From positions 25,882 to 89,881 of the forward strand of contig NZ_JBBEWR010000003.1 in NCBI RefSeq assembly GCF_037646345.1: a stretch of 64,000 nt of DNA, written 5' to 3'. Below the pieces are notes generated by a model. It was not told the DNA's origin and did no database searches. It worked only from the letters and a program-made list of their open reading frames with translations. Within the stretch, counting starts at the first letter, position 1, and each line of letters starts with the position of its first letter. A program made the position numbers and the translations under genes. Source of the stretch: Ascidiimonas aurantiaca (GTDB taxonomy: Bacteria > Bacteroidota > Bacteroidia > Flavobacteriales > Flavobacteriaceae). Positions 44,245 through 53,919 of the stretch are shown here, one piece after another.

Positions 44245-46158
44245 ATGAATAAATTTTTAATTGCACTTTTCTGTACAGCATTTATTGCCTGTGCTAAAAA
44301 ACCAATTGCCCAGAACAGTACAAATGAAAAAACCATCCATAATGCAGAGTATTGGCAGCAAAGAGCCGATTATACCATGGAAATTGATATGGATGTGGAA
44401 ACCTTTAAGTACACAGGTAAGCAAACGTTGGTATATACCAACAATTCTCCCGATGTACTGGACCGGGTTTTCTATCATTTATACTTCAATGCTTTCCAGC
44501 CCGGAAGCGAAATGGATATACGCCTGCAAAATATTAAAGATCCCGATGGCAGAATGGTAAACAGAACTACCGATAACGCCACCGGTAAAAATATAGTTAA
44601 AAGCCGTATTGCAGCACTATCTCCTGATGAAATAGGGTATATTAAAGTTCAATCACTTACCCAAAACGGCACGCCGGTAACACATGTAAGCCATGGTACG
44701 ATTCTGGAAGTAAAACTGGATAAACCCCTTAAACCTGGTGCCAGGGCCACTTTTATCATGAATTTTGAAGGGCAGGTTCCGGTACAAATACGGCGTTCCG
44801 GAAGAAATAATAAAGACGGTGTGGCACTTTCCATGACCCAGTGGTATCCCAAAATGGCAGAATATGATTTTGAAGGTTGGCATGCCTACCCCTATATAGC
44901 CAGAGAATTTCATGGCGTGTGGGGTGATTTTGATGTGAAGATCACTATTGACAAATCGTATGTGCTGGGCGGAACCGGATACCTTCAAAACCCGGAAGAA
45001 ATAGGGTATGGGTACCAAAAACCAGGTACCCAAGTGAAAAAACCTGAAGGAAACAAATTAACCTGGCATTTTGTTGCGCCTGATGTACATGATTTTACCT
45101 GGGCTGCAGATCCCGAGTATATTCATGATACACTTGAGACCGAAAGCGGGGTAACTTTACATTTCCTGTATAAAAATGACCCGAAAATAACCGAAAACTG
45201 GAAAAAAATACAACCTCTTACCGCAGGGCTATTAACGTATTTTAATGAGAACATAGGCCCGTATCCCTGGAAACAATATTCTGTAATACAGGGAGGTGAT
45301 GGAGGAATGGAATACGCTATGTGTACCCTCATTACCGGAGGAACCAATTTTAACGGACTCTTTGGCACCACTGCACATGAAATGGCACATGCATGGTTTC
45401 AACATTTGCTGGCCACCAATGAGTCTAAACACCCATGGCTTGACGAAGGCTTTACCTCTTACATTTCCACCTTGGCAGAAAATGAAGTTTTGGGTGTAAA
45501 AACCGAAAATCCCTTTAATGGTACGTACAGAGGCTATTATCGCCTTGTAAATGCCGGAGTAGAACAACCCCAAACCACCCATTCAGATAGGTACGAACTC
45601 AATTTTGCCTATGGAGTGTCATCATATAGTAAAGGTGCCATATTTTTAGCGCAACTGGGGTATATTATAGGAGAAGAAAAGCTTAAGGAAACCCTGAAAA
45701 AGTATTATAATGACTTCAAGTTCAAACACCCTACTCCCAATGATATTAAAAGAACGGCCGAAAAAGTATCCGGAATTCACCTCGACTGGTATTTAACAGA
45801 CTGGACAAAGACTACCAATACTATTGATTACGGTATTAAAAATGTAAGTGATTCCGGTAATACCACTACCGTTACCCTTGAACGTATTGGATTGATGCCT
45901 ATGCCTGTTGACCTAATGGTTACTTATAAAGACGGTTCTCAGGAACAGTTTTACATTCCTTTACGTATGATGTATGGTGCCAAAGAAAATCAGCATAAAG
46001 ACATTAAAAGAACCGTTCTGAAAAGCTGGCCGTGGGCATATCCAACCTATACTTTTGATATTGGGCAACCACAAAGTACTATTGCCCGTATTGAAATTGA
46101 TACTTCAAAACGCATGGCAGATATTAAACAAAGCGATAACATTTTAGAACTCAATTAA
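44245..46158 (+). CDS. M1-family metallopeptidase, lipoprotein
   Basis: This is 637 residues with a lipoprotein signal (MNKFLIALFCTAFIACAKK). The gluzincin site is H-E-M-A-H near residue 378, with the third ligand in WLDEGFTSY 18 residues on. A GGMEYAM segment before it corresponds to the GxMEN exopeptidase motif. Family members are aminopeptidases. Together with the S8 gene it suggests a small periplasmic or surface peptide-degrading operon. A clear terminator follows. Confidence 0.93.
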   Translation: MNKFLIALFCTAFIACAKKPIAQNSTNEKTIHNAEYWQQRADYTMEIDMDVETFKYTGKQTLVYTNNSPDVLDRVFYHLYFNAFQPGSEMDIRLQNIKDPDGRMVNRTTDNATGKNIVKSRIAALSPDEIGYIKVQSLTQNGTPVTHVSHGTILEVKLDKPLKPGARATFIMNFEGQVPVQIRRSGRNNKDGVALSMTQWYPKMAEYDFEGWHAYPYIAREFHGVWGDFDVKITIDKSYVLGGTGYLQNPEEIGYGYQKPGTQVKKPEGNKLTWHFVAPDVHDFTWAADPEYIHDTLETESGVTLHFLYKNDPKITENWKKIQPLTAGLLTYFNENIGPYPWKQYSVIQGGDGGMEYAMCTLITGGTNFNGLFGTTAHEMAHAWFQHLLATNESKHPWLDEGFTSYISTLAENEVLGVKTENPFNGTYRGYYRLVNAGVEQPQTTHSDRYELNFAYGVSSYSKGAIFLAQLGYIIGEEKLKETLKKYYNDFKFKHPTPNDIKRTAEKVSGIHLDWYLTDWTKTTNTIDYGIKNVSDSGNTTTVTLERIGLMPMPVDLMVTYKDGSQEQFYIPLRMMYGAKENQHKDIKRTVLKSWPWAYPTYTFDIGQPQSTIARIEIDTSKRMADIKQSDNILELN

Positions 46159-46178
46159 TGTATCTTTTTTAAAATATG

Positions 46179-46204
46179 AAGCCGGGTTTTATCCCGGCTT
46201 TTTT
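46179..46204 (+). terminator. Intrinsic terminator after the M1 peptidase
   Basis: AAGCCGGG (46179-46186) pairs with CCCGGCTT (46193-46200) around TTTTAT, followed by a run of Ts. It ends the hydrolase-S8-M1 operon. Confidence 0.92.
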
Positions 46205-46271
46205 AATGCCGTAAAATATAGATCCCCTATTTCACAGGTTTTCCTATTTTTACCTTCCATTATACCAGGGT

Positions 46272-46652
46272 ATGAACTACCATTTTTCCAGAGAAGAAAA
46301 ATTAAAAAGCCGCAAACAAATAAGAGCACTGTTTACAGAAGGCATATCTGTAAAAGAATTTCCTTTGAAACTCATATACCTCAAAGTTCCTTCTGAAACC
46401 CCGGTTGCTTTACAAGCTGCTTTTTCAGTGCCTAAAAGAAATTTCAGTAAAGCCGTAAAAAGAAATCGTATAAAACGGCTTATGCGGGAGGCATACCGAC
46501 TTCAAAAGCCTCATTTTTTTAACAAAGTACCAACATCGTATGCTTTAATGTTTTTGTATATTGGAAGACAAGAACCTGATTTTAAGAAGTTAAACCTAAC
46601 CATGCATGCATTGATGGAGAAGTTTTTAGAACAAACAACTAGACCCGAATGA
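46272..46652 (+). CDS. rnpA: Ribonuclease P protein component
   Basis: This is 126 residues. The RNase P protein signature is K-R-N-R-I-K-R-L-M-R-E-A-Y-R, with the N-terminal F-S-R-E-E-K-L-K-S typical of the family. It binds the catalytic RNA and helps mature tRNA 5' ends. The usual neighbour rpmH is not here; instead the S41 protease overlaps its end by 4 bases, an arrangement seen in other Bacteroidota. Confidence 0.96.
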   Translation: MNYHFSREEKLKSRKQIRALFTEGISVKEFPLKLIYLKVPSETPVALQAAFSVPKRNFSKAVKRNRIKRLMREAYRLQKPHFFNKVPTSYALMFLYIGRQEPDFKKLNLTMHALMEKFLEQTTRPE

Positions 46653-48271
46653 AAAAGAAACTTATCATTACCCTAACAGCCGTTGCCATACTTTTTGTGA
46701 GTACCGGTTTCAAAAGTGATTTTTTTGAGATTGCCAAGCAAATAGAGATCTTCACTACACTTTTTAAAGAGCTCAACATGAATTATGTAGATGATACTAA
46801 TCCTGCAGAGCTTATGGATACCGCTATTAAAGGCATGCTTGATGATCTGGACCCCTATACCAGATACCTAAATGAGCAGGATGTAGAAGCTTACAAAATA
46901 AACAATGCCGGCGAGTACTCCGGTATTGGTGCTATTGTAAGGAGTTACGATAACAAACTGCTTATTGTGGAACCTTACAAAGGATATCCGGCAGACCTGG
47001 CAGGTCTGAAAGCGGGAGACGAGATCATTAAAATAGGTGATATTGAAGTGGCCGATTTTAAAGACGATGCCAGTGAGTTACTTAAAGGTGCCGTAAAAAG
47101 CAAAGTAGCCATTACCTACAAAAGACAGGGTAAAACAGAGTCAACCATGCTTACACGTGATGAAATAGAAGTAGATGCCGTTCCTTTTTATGACAAGCTT
47201 GATGACAAAACCGGTTATATAGTATTATCCAAGTTCAATAGAAAAGCTTCCGCACAAACCAAAGAGGCCCTGGTAGATCTCAAAGATCAGGGTGCCGAAC
47301 GTATTATACTGGACCTAAGAGGAAACCCGGGAGGGCTGCTTACAGAGGCCATTAATGTAACCAATCTTTTTGTTCCTAAAGGAGAGCTCATAGTAACTAC
47401 AAAATCTAAAGTAAAAAAGTTTAACCAGCAATATAAAACACAAAACAACCCTGTAGATACTGAAATTCCTCTGGTAGTGCTGGTAGATGGCGGCAGTGCT
47501 TCCGCCAGTGAGATTGTTTCCGGAGCCCTTCAGGATCTGGATCGGGCCGTAGTAGTGGGCGCCCGAAGTTTTGGAAAAGGATTGGTACAACGCCCCTTAA
47601 AACTAACCTATGGTACCCAGCTTAAAGTTACTATTTCAAGGTACTATACCCCTTCAGGCAGGTGCATTCAGGCTATGGATTACCGTAAGAGAGATGAAAA
47701 CGGGCAGGTATTAAGAACCGGTGCTTCAGAGTATAACGCTTTTAAAACACGAAATGGGCGCACCGTGTATGATGGTGGCGGTGTACAACCCGATGTAGAA
47801 ATCGCATCGCTAAAACACAGTAAACTCACCCAGGCCCTGTTAAAAGACAATGTGGTTTTTAACTATGCTACCGATTATTATTTCCAAAAATCTCTTCCCG
47901 ATCTCGATAGTTTTAAATTTGATAAAAGCGATTACGAAAACTTCAAAAGTTTTGTGGCTTCCAGTGGTTTTGACTTCGAAACGGAAACCGAAAAAGTACT
48001 CAAAGTCGTTATAGAAAGTGAAGAAACAAACGAGTTAGGACCCAGTGTAAAACAGGATTATGAAAAACTGCTAAGTGACATACAAATCAGTAAAAAAGCA
48101 GCTTTAGATGTATATAAAGATGAAATTATCAACGATTTGGAAGATGAGATCATAAAACGTTTTTTTTACAGAGAAGGCCTTTACCGGTACTATGTAAAAA
48201 ATGATGAAGCTATTCTGGCATCTAAGAAATTATTGGCAGATACTAAGAAATACAACAGGGTACTTCAATAG
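46649..48271 (+). CDS. S41 carboxy-terminal processing protease
   Basis: This is 540 residues with an N-terminal signal or anchor (KLIITLTAVAILFVSTGF). A PDZ domain is at about 85-170 (YSGIGAIVRSYDNKLLIVEPYKGYPADLAGLKAGDEI). The S41 core follows (GYIVLSKFNRKA, LDLRGNPGGLLTEA), with the serine in DGGSASASEIVSGAL near residue 285 and the lysine in RSFGKGLVQ. Such proteases trim or degrade periplasmic proteins from their C-terminus. It overlaps rnpA by 4 bases (ATGA). Confidence 0.94.
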   Translation: MKKKLIITLTAVAILFVSTGFKSDFFEIAKQIEIFTTLFKELNMNYVDDTNPAELMDTAIKGMLDDLDPYTRYLNEQDVEAYKINNAGEYSGIGAIVRSYDNKLLIVEPYKGYPADLAGLKAGDEIIKIGDIEVADFKDDASELLKGAVKSKVAITYKRQGKTESTMLTRDEIEVDAVPFYDKLDDKTGYIVLSKFNRKASAQTKEALVDLKDQGAERIILDLRGNPGGLLTEAINVTNLFVPKGELIVTTKSKVKKFNQQYKTQNNPVDTEIPLVVLVDGGSASASEIVSGALQDLDRAVVVGARSFGKGLVQRPLKLTYGTQLKVTISRYYTPSGRCIQAMDYRKRDENGQVLRTGASEYNAFKTRNGRTVYDGGGVQPDVEIASLKHSKLTQALLKDNVVFNYATDYYFQKSLPDLDSFKFDKSDYENFKSFVASSGFDFETETEKVLKVVIESEETNELGPSVKQDYEKLLSDIQISKKAALDVYKDEIINDLEDEIIKRFFYREGLYRYYVKNDEAILASKKLLADTKKYNRVLQ

Positions 48272-48350
48272 CTTTTAAGTACATATAAAATGAACATTAT
48301 ACGCTTCTTTTTAAAGAGAAGCATATTTTTATAGGAGATAACTCTGTTTT

Positions 48351-48749
48351 ATGGATCAGATCAGTTTAACTACTCCCGGACTTCTTTTTTCGGCTATTTC
48401 GCTGCTTTTACTGGCATATACCAATCGTTTTCTGGCACTGGCAGCTCTTATTAGAAAACTACACACAGAACATCAACAAAACCCCGATACGCTTCTTCTG
48501 GGGCAAATACGCAATTTACAACGCAGGGTACTGCTTATTAAAAGTATGCAAATGTGGGGTGTGGCCAGCCTTTTTTTATGTGTACTCTGTATGTTCCTTA
48601 TTTTTTGGAATGAACACGTTCTCGGACAATGGGTTTTTGGGGCCGGATTAGTATTACTCCTGGTTTCCCTGGGTCTATCTATCAAAGAAATACAGATATC
48701 GGTAAATGCATTGAACCTGCATTTAAAAAATATGGAAAATAATTCCTAG
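48351..48749 (+). CDS. DUF2721 family membrane protein
   Basis: This is 132 residues with three hydrophobic spans: one at the N-terminus (GLLFSAISLLLLAYTNRFLAL) and two in the second half (MWGVASLFLCVLCMFLIFW, WVFGAGLVLLLVSLGLSI), plus a charged middle (RNLQRRVLLIKSM). This matches DUF2721, a small inner-membrane family of unknown role. The acetyltransferase gene begins 9 bases later. Confidence 0.85.
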   Translation: MDQISLTTPGLLFSAISLLLLAYTNRFLALAALIRKLHTEHQQNPDTLLLGQIRNLQRRVLLIKSMQMWGVASLFLCVLCMFLIFWNEHVLGQWVFGAGLVLLLVSLGLSIKEIQISVNALNLHLKNMENNS

Positions 48750-48758
48750 TACAAACTC

Positions 48759-49253
48759 ATGAAAGTAATCGTAGCATCTATTTCGCACGTACCGGTCATA
48801 AGGAAAATTGCATTAAAAACCTGGCCGTATTCTTTTAAAGAAATGATCTCTGCCGAGCAAATAAATTATATGCTGGAACTTATGTACAGTGCAGAAGCGC
48901 TTAAAGAACAAATAAATGAAAAGGGGCATACATTTTTACTTGCAGAAGAAAACGGAACCCGTTACGGATATGCAGCCTATGAAGTAAACCACGATCAAAA
49001 ACCAGAAACTAAAATACACAAATTATATGTTCTCCCGGAAAGCCAGGGTAAAGGTGTTGGAAAAATTCTTTTGAAAGCCATAAGTGAAATAGCTCAACGG
49101 CACAAAAATACCTCATTAATGCTTACGGTAAACAGGCATAATAAGGCCATTAAATTTTACGAATCTCAGGGATTTGCCATATCAGGAACTCTCAAAGCTG
49201 ATATAGGGGGAGGCTTTTTTATGGATGATTATATCATGAAAAAACCGATATAA
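48759..49253 (+). CDS. GNAT-family N-acetyltransferase
   Basis: This is 164 residues with the acetyl-CoA site in KLYVLPESQGKGVGKILLKAI and the usual C-terminal NRHNKAIKFYESQGF. The acceptor is unknown. About 245 bases of non-coding sequence separate it from the next, convergent, gene. Confidence 0.93.
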   Translation: MKVIVASISHVPVIRKIALKTWPYSFKEMISAEQINYMLELMYSAEALKEQINEKGHTFLLAEENGTRYGYAAYEVNHDQKPETKIHKLYVLPESQGKGVGKILLKAISEIAQRHKNTSLMLTVNRHNKAIKFYESQGFAISGTLKADIGGGFFMDDYIMKKPI

Positions 49254-49498
49254 AACATGGCTCCGGCAAAAAAATGATTTGTTTTATTTTACCAGTGTTT
49301 ATATCCATTTTTAAAATGCTGAGGTTTTTTTCTGCTTTGATCTTGTTTGCTAATAACAAAAATGAAGATATTCCAGGTTGTTGAAGACTACATGTGTAGT
49401 TTCCCGTTCCACATCCTATCTACAGATAAATTTCCTGGCTTTTGGGAGGTATTTTTACCGAAAACTGCAATATAGGTAGGTCTATAAAACAGTTTTCC

Positions 49499-49939
49499 CT
49501 ATGCCTTACACATGTTAATATGTGGTATGCCATCTTCCAGATATTCTTCACCATCTACAACAAAACCGTGCATTTTATAGAAGTTTATAAGATAGGTTTG
49601 TGCAGACAAACGAATGGATGAAGTAGTAAATTCTCTTTCTATGGCAACCACAGATGCTTCTAATATTTCGTGACCATACCCGTGTTTTCTTTCGTCGTGC
49701 TTAACCGCTACTCTACCAATAGCAGCTTCATTAAAGTAGTCTCCCGGTTTAAAAATACGGGTATATGCCACAAGTTTGTCTGATTTGAAACCTAGTACAT
49801 GAAGCGCTTTTTCATCTTTTCCGTCTATGTCCTGATATACACAATTTTGTTCTACTACAAAAATTTCACTTCGTAACTGCAAAACAGCATATAATTGTTG
49901 TAATGTGAGTTCTTTAAACAATCTGGTAACGATATACAT
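49499..49939 (-). CDS. ElaA-like GNAT acetyltransferase
   Basis: This is 146 residues from the ATG at 49939 (MYIVTRLFKELTLQQLYAVLQLRSEIFVVEQ). It matches the ElaA type: EIFVVEQNCVYQDIDGKDEKALHV, GRVAVKHDERKHGYGHEILE for acetyl-CoA, and FYKMHGFVVDGEEYLEDGIPHINM. The substrate is unknown. It follows the CDF exporter by 16 bases on the same strand, so the two share a transcript with rpiB. Confidence 0.93.
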   Translation of the reverse strand: MYIVTRLFKELTLQQLYAVLQLRSEIFVVEQNCVYQDIDGKDEKALHVLGFKSDKLVAYTRIFKPGDYFNEAAIGRVAVKHDERKHGYGHEILEASVVAIEREFTTSSIRLSAQTYLINFYKMHGFVVDGEEYLEDGIPHINMCKA

Positions 49940-49955
49940 GAATATTGTTTTCTTT

Positions 49956-50867
49956 TTAATCCTGAACAATTAAATCTTTTGCATCACATTTACCGTATTC
50001 AGGTTGTATATTAACATGGTTTATATGGTATTTTTCATGAAGCAGGTTCTCTATATTTTCCAAAACACTGTCAAACTCAGATAATTTTATATCTTTTTCA
50101 AAATCAATATGTGCTTCAAGATGTACTTCTTCTTCATTTAATTGCCATATATGTACATGATGCATATTTTTTATACCCGGGATCTCGCAAACACTGTTTA
50201 CAATATCTTTTACCTTTACATCTGCAGGGGTAAAAAGCATTAATACCCGTAACGAGTTTTTTAAAAGATCAAAACCTACATAAACGAGGTATATGGCTAT
50301 TAGCAAAGTCAATAGACTATCTATCCAGAAAATTTGATAAAACTTCATTAACAGCCCACCAATAAATACGGCAACTGATGCCATCATATCGGTAAGTAAA
50401 TGCAGATAGGCCGATTTCATGTTCATATTTTTGCTGGCATCCTTTCTCAATAACAATACACTAAAACCATTTCCAAGAATAGCGATCACCGAAAGCCATA
50501 TAACAACGTCTGAGGCTATTTCCTGAGGTGAAATAAATCTTTCTATAGCTTCTTTAACCAGTAGTATGGCCACAATAATCAATGAAGATGCATTTACAAA
50601 AGCTGCTATGATCTCTGCGCGTTTATAACCAAAAGTTCGTTTTAAAGAAGCTTTTTTACCGGCAAGAATATTAGCTATATAACTTATTATAAGGGAAATA
50701 ACATCACTAAAATTATGAAGTGCATCTGAGAGCAATGCCAAACTTCCGGATACAATACCTCCAATTATCTGAGCTGCTGTAATAAAAATATTAAGCAGTA
50801 TGGAAATAAAGAGATTTTTGCCAGATAATTTGGCATGGTCATGTGAGTGGTGATGCTCGTGAACCAT
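49956..50867 (-). CDS. CDF-family divalent metal exporter
   Basis: This is 303 residues from the ATG at 50867 (MVHEHHHSHDH...). It has six membrane spans and the metal site pattern LSDALHNFSDV in span 2 and LLTDMMASV in span 5. A histidine-rich N-terminus and a cytosolic ferredoxin-like domain (VCEIPGIKNMHHVHIWQLNEEEVHLEAHI) follow the ZitB/CzcD pattern, suggesting zinc or cobalt efflux. It starts just 2 bases after the rpiB stop. Confidence 0.93.
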   Translation of the reverse strand: MVHEHHHSHDHAKLSGKNLFISILLNIFITAAQIIGGIVSGSLALLSDALHNFSDVISLIISYIANILAGKKASLKRTFGYKRAEIIAAFVNASSLIIVAILLVKEAIERFISPQEIASDVVIWLSVIAILGNGFSVLLLRKDASKNMNMKSAYLHLLTDMMASVAVFIGGLLMKFYQIFWIDSLLTLLIAIYLVYVGFDLLKNSLRVLMLFTPADVKVKDIVNSVCEIPGIKNMHHVHIWQLNEEEVHLEAHIDFEKDIKLSEFDSVLENIENLLHEKYHINHVNIQPEYGKCDAKDLIVQD

Positions 50868-50869
50868 AG

Positions 50870-51304
50870 TTAACAATTAGAGGAAATTTTTTCTACTCTG
50901 TTTTGGTGTCTTCCTCCCTCAAATTTGGTTACTAAAAAAGTGTTTACCATATCTAATGCCTGTGTTAACGAGACAAAACGGGCCGGTATGCTTAAAATAT
51001 TAGCGTCATTGTGTAACCGCGCGAGTTCGGTAAGTTCTTTATTCCAACAAAGTGCGGCCCTTACTCCCTTATGTTTATTAGCAGTAATAGCAGCTCCATT
51101 GCCACTGCCACATATAATGATACCTAGATCGGTATCACCTTGATCTACTGCTTTTGCGACAGGGTGAATAAAATCGGGATAATCAACACTGGTTATATCA
51201 TCTGTGCCAAAGTTATCAATTTCTATATTGCGGGATTTAAGCATGCCAATAATGGCCAACTTGTATTCGGTTCCTGCATGGTCGTTACCAATTGCTATTT
51301 TCAT
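50870..51304 (-). CDS. rpiB: Ribose-5-phosphate isomerase B
   Basis: This is 144 residues, normal RpiB length. Conserved segments are IGNDHAGTEYK, DYPDFIHPVAKAV and the catalytic cysteine in IICGSGNGAAITANKHKGVRAALC. It interconverts ribose-5-P and ribulose-5-P in the pentose phosphate pathway. It is the first gene of an rpiB-CDF-ElaA operon. Confidence 0.96.
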   Translation of the reverse strand: MKIAIGNDHAGTEYKLAIIGMLKSRNIEIDNFGTDDITSVDYPDFIHPVAKAVDQGDTDLGIIICGSGNGAAITANKHKGVRAALCWNKELTELARLHNDANILSIPARFVSLTQALDMVNTFLVTKFEGGRHQNRVEKISSNC

Positions 51305-51991
51305 TATATATTTTTTTGGTGGTTTTCTAATAAAACAAAGTTAAAAAACAGTTTCTGAACAACTGTAAAGCACCTATGTTAATTTAATTTTACAATTAGT
51401 TCATTTTAAGATCATTATAAACTAACATAAATTGTTCATATTTGTGTATTAGTATGGAAAGAATTGTTTGCAGAAACCAAAGGTTTTTTCAATATGTATT
51501 TTTTTTTGAATTAGTCAAACGATTTTTTTAAAACTTCTTCTCTTTTTTTCCATACCGGTTTCTGCCACTTTCAACAAAATTTCACAGTTTATTTATTAAT
51601 AATAAGTGGTTAATTAAGGTTGTTGACAACTGTTAAGAAAAACTTAAAACATTTCATTTTTAATCTCTTAGATATTCTTATGGTTGTTAATTGTTATTGA
51701 TAATTTTTTATAACTCATATATGAAAGTTTTATCCAGATTTTTTATCCCTGCTATTAACATACTATCATAACCATTAAAATTTTTATTTTTAAAAAAGAT
51801 ATTCTTTACTATGATTAAAATATTGTTAATTACTTCTACTAAAAAGTCCTTACACACACTTAAATCTTAATCCATATTTGTAGGGTAAACTTACTATAAC
51901 GTGTATTTTATCGAAAAAATTGTGCACTTTATCGATTTTTTTAAAATATTTTTTTACTTTAGTTCTCGTTAAACCCCAAATTTGATTACAT
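51305..51991. other. Intergenic, AT-rich divergent promoter region
   Basis: About 690 very AT-rich bases between divergent rpiB and the LRR gene. No gene is seen. CATATTTG at 51883-51890 is close to the TAnnTTTG -7 consensus and could start a transcript toward the LRR gene with a leader of about 100 bases. Confidence 0.45.
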
Positions 51992-53173
51992 ATGAGACAA
52001 CTTTACTTCGCATTTTTATTTAGTAGTTTACTGGTAAATGCACAGGATTTCAAGATCAAAGATCCCAACTTTGAACGCGCTCTGATAGAAAGAGGTTATG
52101 ATGTAGGTAGCCCTGACGGATTTTTAAACAGAAGCAACCTTACGGAGGTTACTTATCTGGATGTATCGGGAGAGTCTATTGAAGACCTTTCGGGTATTGA
52201 AGCTTTTGCTAACCTTCAGGTACTTATAGCAGATAATAACAAAATTCGTCAAATAGATTTAAGTCTTAATCAAAATATTGAGGAAGTAAGTCTATACAAC
52301 AACCGAATTAACAGTGCCAATTTTTCCGGTAACCCCAAACTGGAAAAGTTAAACGCTTTTAAAAATACACTCAGCGATATTAATTTAACCAATAACAGAA
52401 ATCTTACATTTCTGGCTGTTGCTGACAATAATCTAACTTCGCTTGATCTTTCTAATAACAAAAAGCTGGGTAAATTGTATTGTCAGGGTAACCAGTTGTC
52501 ATTTCTCAATGTTAGTAATAGCCCCGAACTAACAATTGTTAACTGCGAATACAATAACCTAAGCCAGTTATTGGTAGCTAATAGTGCAAAGCTAGAGGTT
52601 TTGAATGCCGCAAATAACAATCTCACAGAGATAGATGTAACTACCAACAATAACCTGAGACAATTAAATGTATTGTACAACCGTATTGGTTCTATGGACC
52701 TGTCAGTTAATCAGAATTTAAGTTCTATTCTGGTTGCTTACAATGAGCTTACTTCGCTTAACATAAGAAATGGTCATAATACAAATATTCAGGTTTTTCG
52801 TTCCGAAGGAAATGATAAACTTACATGTATAACTGCAGATGATGTAGTTGTAAATGCAGATGAGAACAGTCTCTTGGGACGATGGAATACAGATTTTAGA
52901 TCTCAGTTTTCTGATAATTGTGATCAGGCAGAAAAGAACGATGTGGTAGAAAGATCATTTAGCTTCTTCGTAGGTACAGATAAAACCCTTAACATCAGCA
53001 GCGACCGCAAAGCATCATTACACATACTTAACCTACAAGGTGTTGCTGTGTTAACCGAAGATTTGGATGAAGGTTTAAATGCTATAAACCTTAACAATGC
53101 GCTTAGCGATGTGTATGTACTACAGATTAATAGCGAAGTCGGTACATATACAAAAAAGTTTATCCTTAACTAA
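51992..53173 (+). CDS. Leucine-rich-repeat surface protein with T9SS type A sorting domain
   Basis: This is 393 residues with signal peptide MRQLYFAFLFSSLLVNAQ. Residues 50-280 or so contain about ten LRR units of 21 residues (LQVLIADNNKIRQIDLSLN, LTFLAVADNNLTSLDLSNN). Residues 325-393 match the T9SS C-terminal signal (ASLHILNLQGVAVL, LNAINLNNALSDVYVLQI, YTKKFILN). It is thus secreted by the gliding-associated system and anchored or released at the surface, probably for protein or surface binding. Confidence 0.92.
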   Translation: MRQLYFAFLFSSLLVNAQDFKIKDPNFERALIERGYDVGSPDGFLNRSNLTEVTYLDVSGESIEDLSGIEAFANLQVLIADNNKIRQIDLSLNQNIEEVSLYNNRINSANFSGNPKLEKLNAFKNTLSDINLTNNRNLTFLAVADNNLTSLDLSNNKKLGKLYCQGNQLSFLNVSNSPELTIVNCEYNNLSQLLVANSAKLEVLNAANNNLTEIDVTTNNNLRQLNVLYNRIGSMDLSVNQNLSSILVAYNELTSLNIRNGHNTNIQVFRSEGNDKLTCITADDVVVNADENSLLGRWNTDFRSQFSDNCDQAEKNDVVERSFSFFVGTDKTLNISSDRKASLHILNLQGVAVLTEDLDEGLNAINLNNALSDVYVLQINSEVGTYTKKFILN

Positions 53174-53200
53174 CACACAAATTCTCTAAAAAGCAGTTTG

Positions 53201-53443
53201 TTAAACAATTCGTAAAGGAGATTCTTTTTCGTCCAGATCTTTAATGATAGCAATGGTTGCTTTTACATCGTCTCTGTGCACTTTTAGTTTTATGCCCCCT
53301 AAAGCATTAGAGTAAAAAGGTGTAATAGCAACCATTGTTTCATTTTCAAAAACATAGCGTATCTCTTCTTCTTCGAGTACTGTTTTTAAAACAGCATATT
53401 CAAAGGGATACGTATAAACGGCTACAACGATGAAATCTTTCAT
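53201..53443 (-). CDS. DUF2007-type small protein
   Basis: This 80-residue cytosolic protein (MKDFIVVAVYTYPFEYAVLKTVLEEEEIRYVFENE...) fits the DUF2007 'putative signal transducing protein' family: a short ferredoxin-like fold with a GGIKLKVHRDDV segment. Function is unknown. A 20-bp perfect palindrome lies 34 bases upstream of its start. Confidence 0.8.
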   Translation of the reverse strand: MKDFIVVAVYTYPFEYAVLKTVLEEEEIRYVFENETMVAITPFYSNALGGIKLKVHRDDVKATIAIIKDLDEKESPLRIV

Positions 53444-53477
53444 ATTTTTAATAAGTAAGTAATCGTTGTTTATAAAT

Positions 53478-53497
53478 GTATCAAATTAATTTGATAC
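53478..53497. promoter_or_regulatory. 20-bp perfect palindrome, possible operator
   Basis: GTATCAAATTAATTTGATAC reads the same on both strands and lies between a terminator and the start of the DUF2007 gene, where an operator would sit. It lacks GC pairs enough for a terminator. The regulator is unknown. Confidence 0.5.
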
Positions 53498-53506
53498 TTC
53501 GGGGTG

Positions 53507-53543
53507 AACAAAAAAATCGCTGTAATTTTACAGCGATTTTTTC
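53507..53543. terminator. Bidirectional intrinsic terminator
   Basis: AAAATCGCTGTAA (53513-53525) pairs perfectly with TTACAGCGATTTT (53528-53540), with A and T runs on both sides. On the reverse strand it ends a transcript coming from higher coordinates, isolating the DUF2007 gene. Confidence 0.9.
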
Positions 53544-53919
53544 TATTGGATATATATTTTTTTTAGTAGGCACGCCGGGGGTCAGTACATCTGGTTTTGT
53601 TTGAATTGACACTGCTGCTACCTTCTACAAGTTGCTGCTTACATCCCTATCCGCTTTTACTACCGTTATTAACATACGTATTTTAAATATTTTTTGTGGT
53701 ACTTAATTTTTAATTACACAGTAAATGCAGGTTAAATACTATAAATAATAAAGTATAGTAGCTTTTTTCTAATAAAATACATTTTCGTAGTAGCTCTCTT
53801 TCCCGCATACTGTGATTTTAAGGAAATAAACGTATGTCAGAACATTAAAAGGTAGTATTTTTGATTGTGAAATAGTGCTATTTCATATTTCTGTAAGTAT
53901 CTGTATTCCGGTAGAAAAA
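53544..53919. other. Intergenic with a short coding-like tail
   Basis: Reverse-strand bases 53646-53563 read GCKQQLVEGSSSVNSNKTRC followed by TDPRRAY and a stop just before the terminator, but no start codon is available and an in-frame TAG lies directly upstream. It may be the end of a decayed small gene. The rest is AT-rich and shows no gene. Confidence 0.35.
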
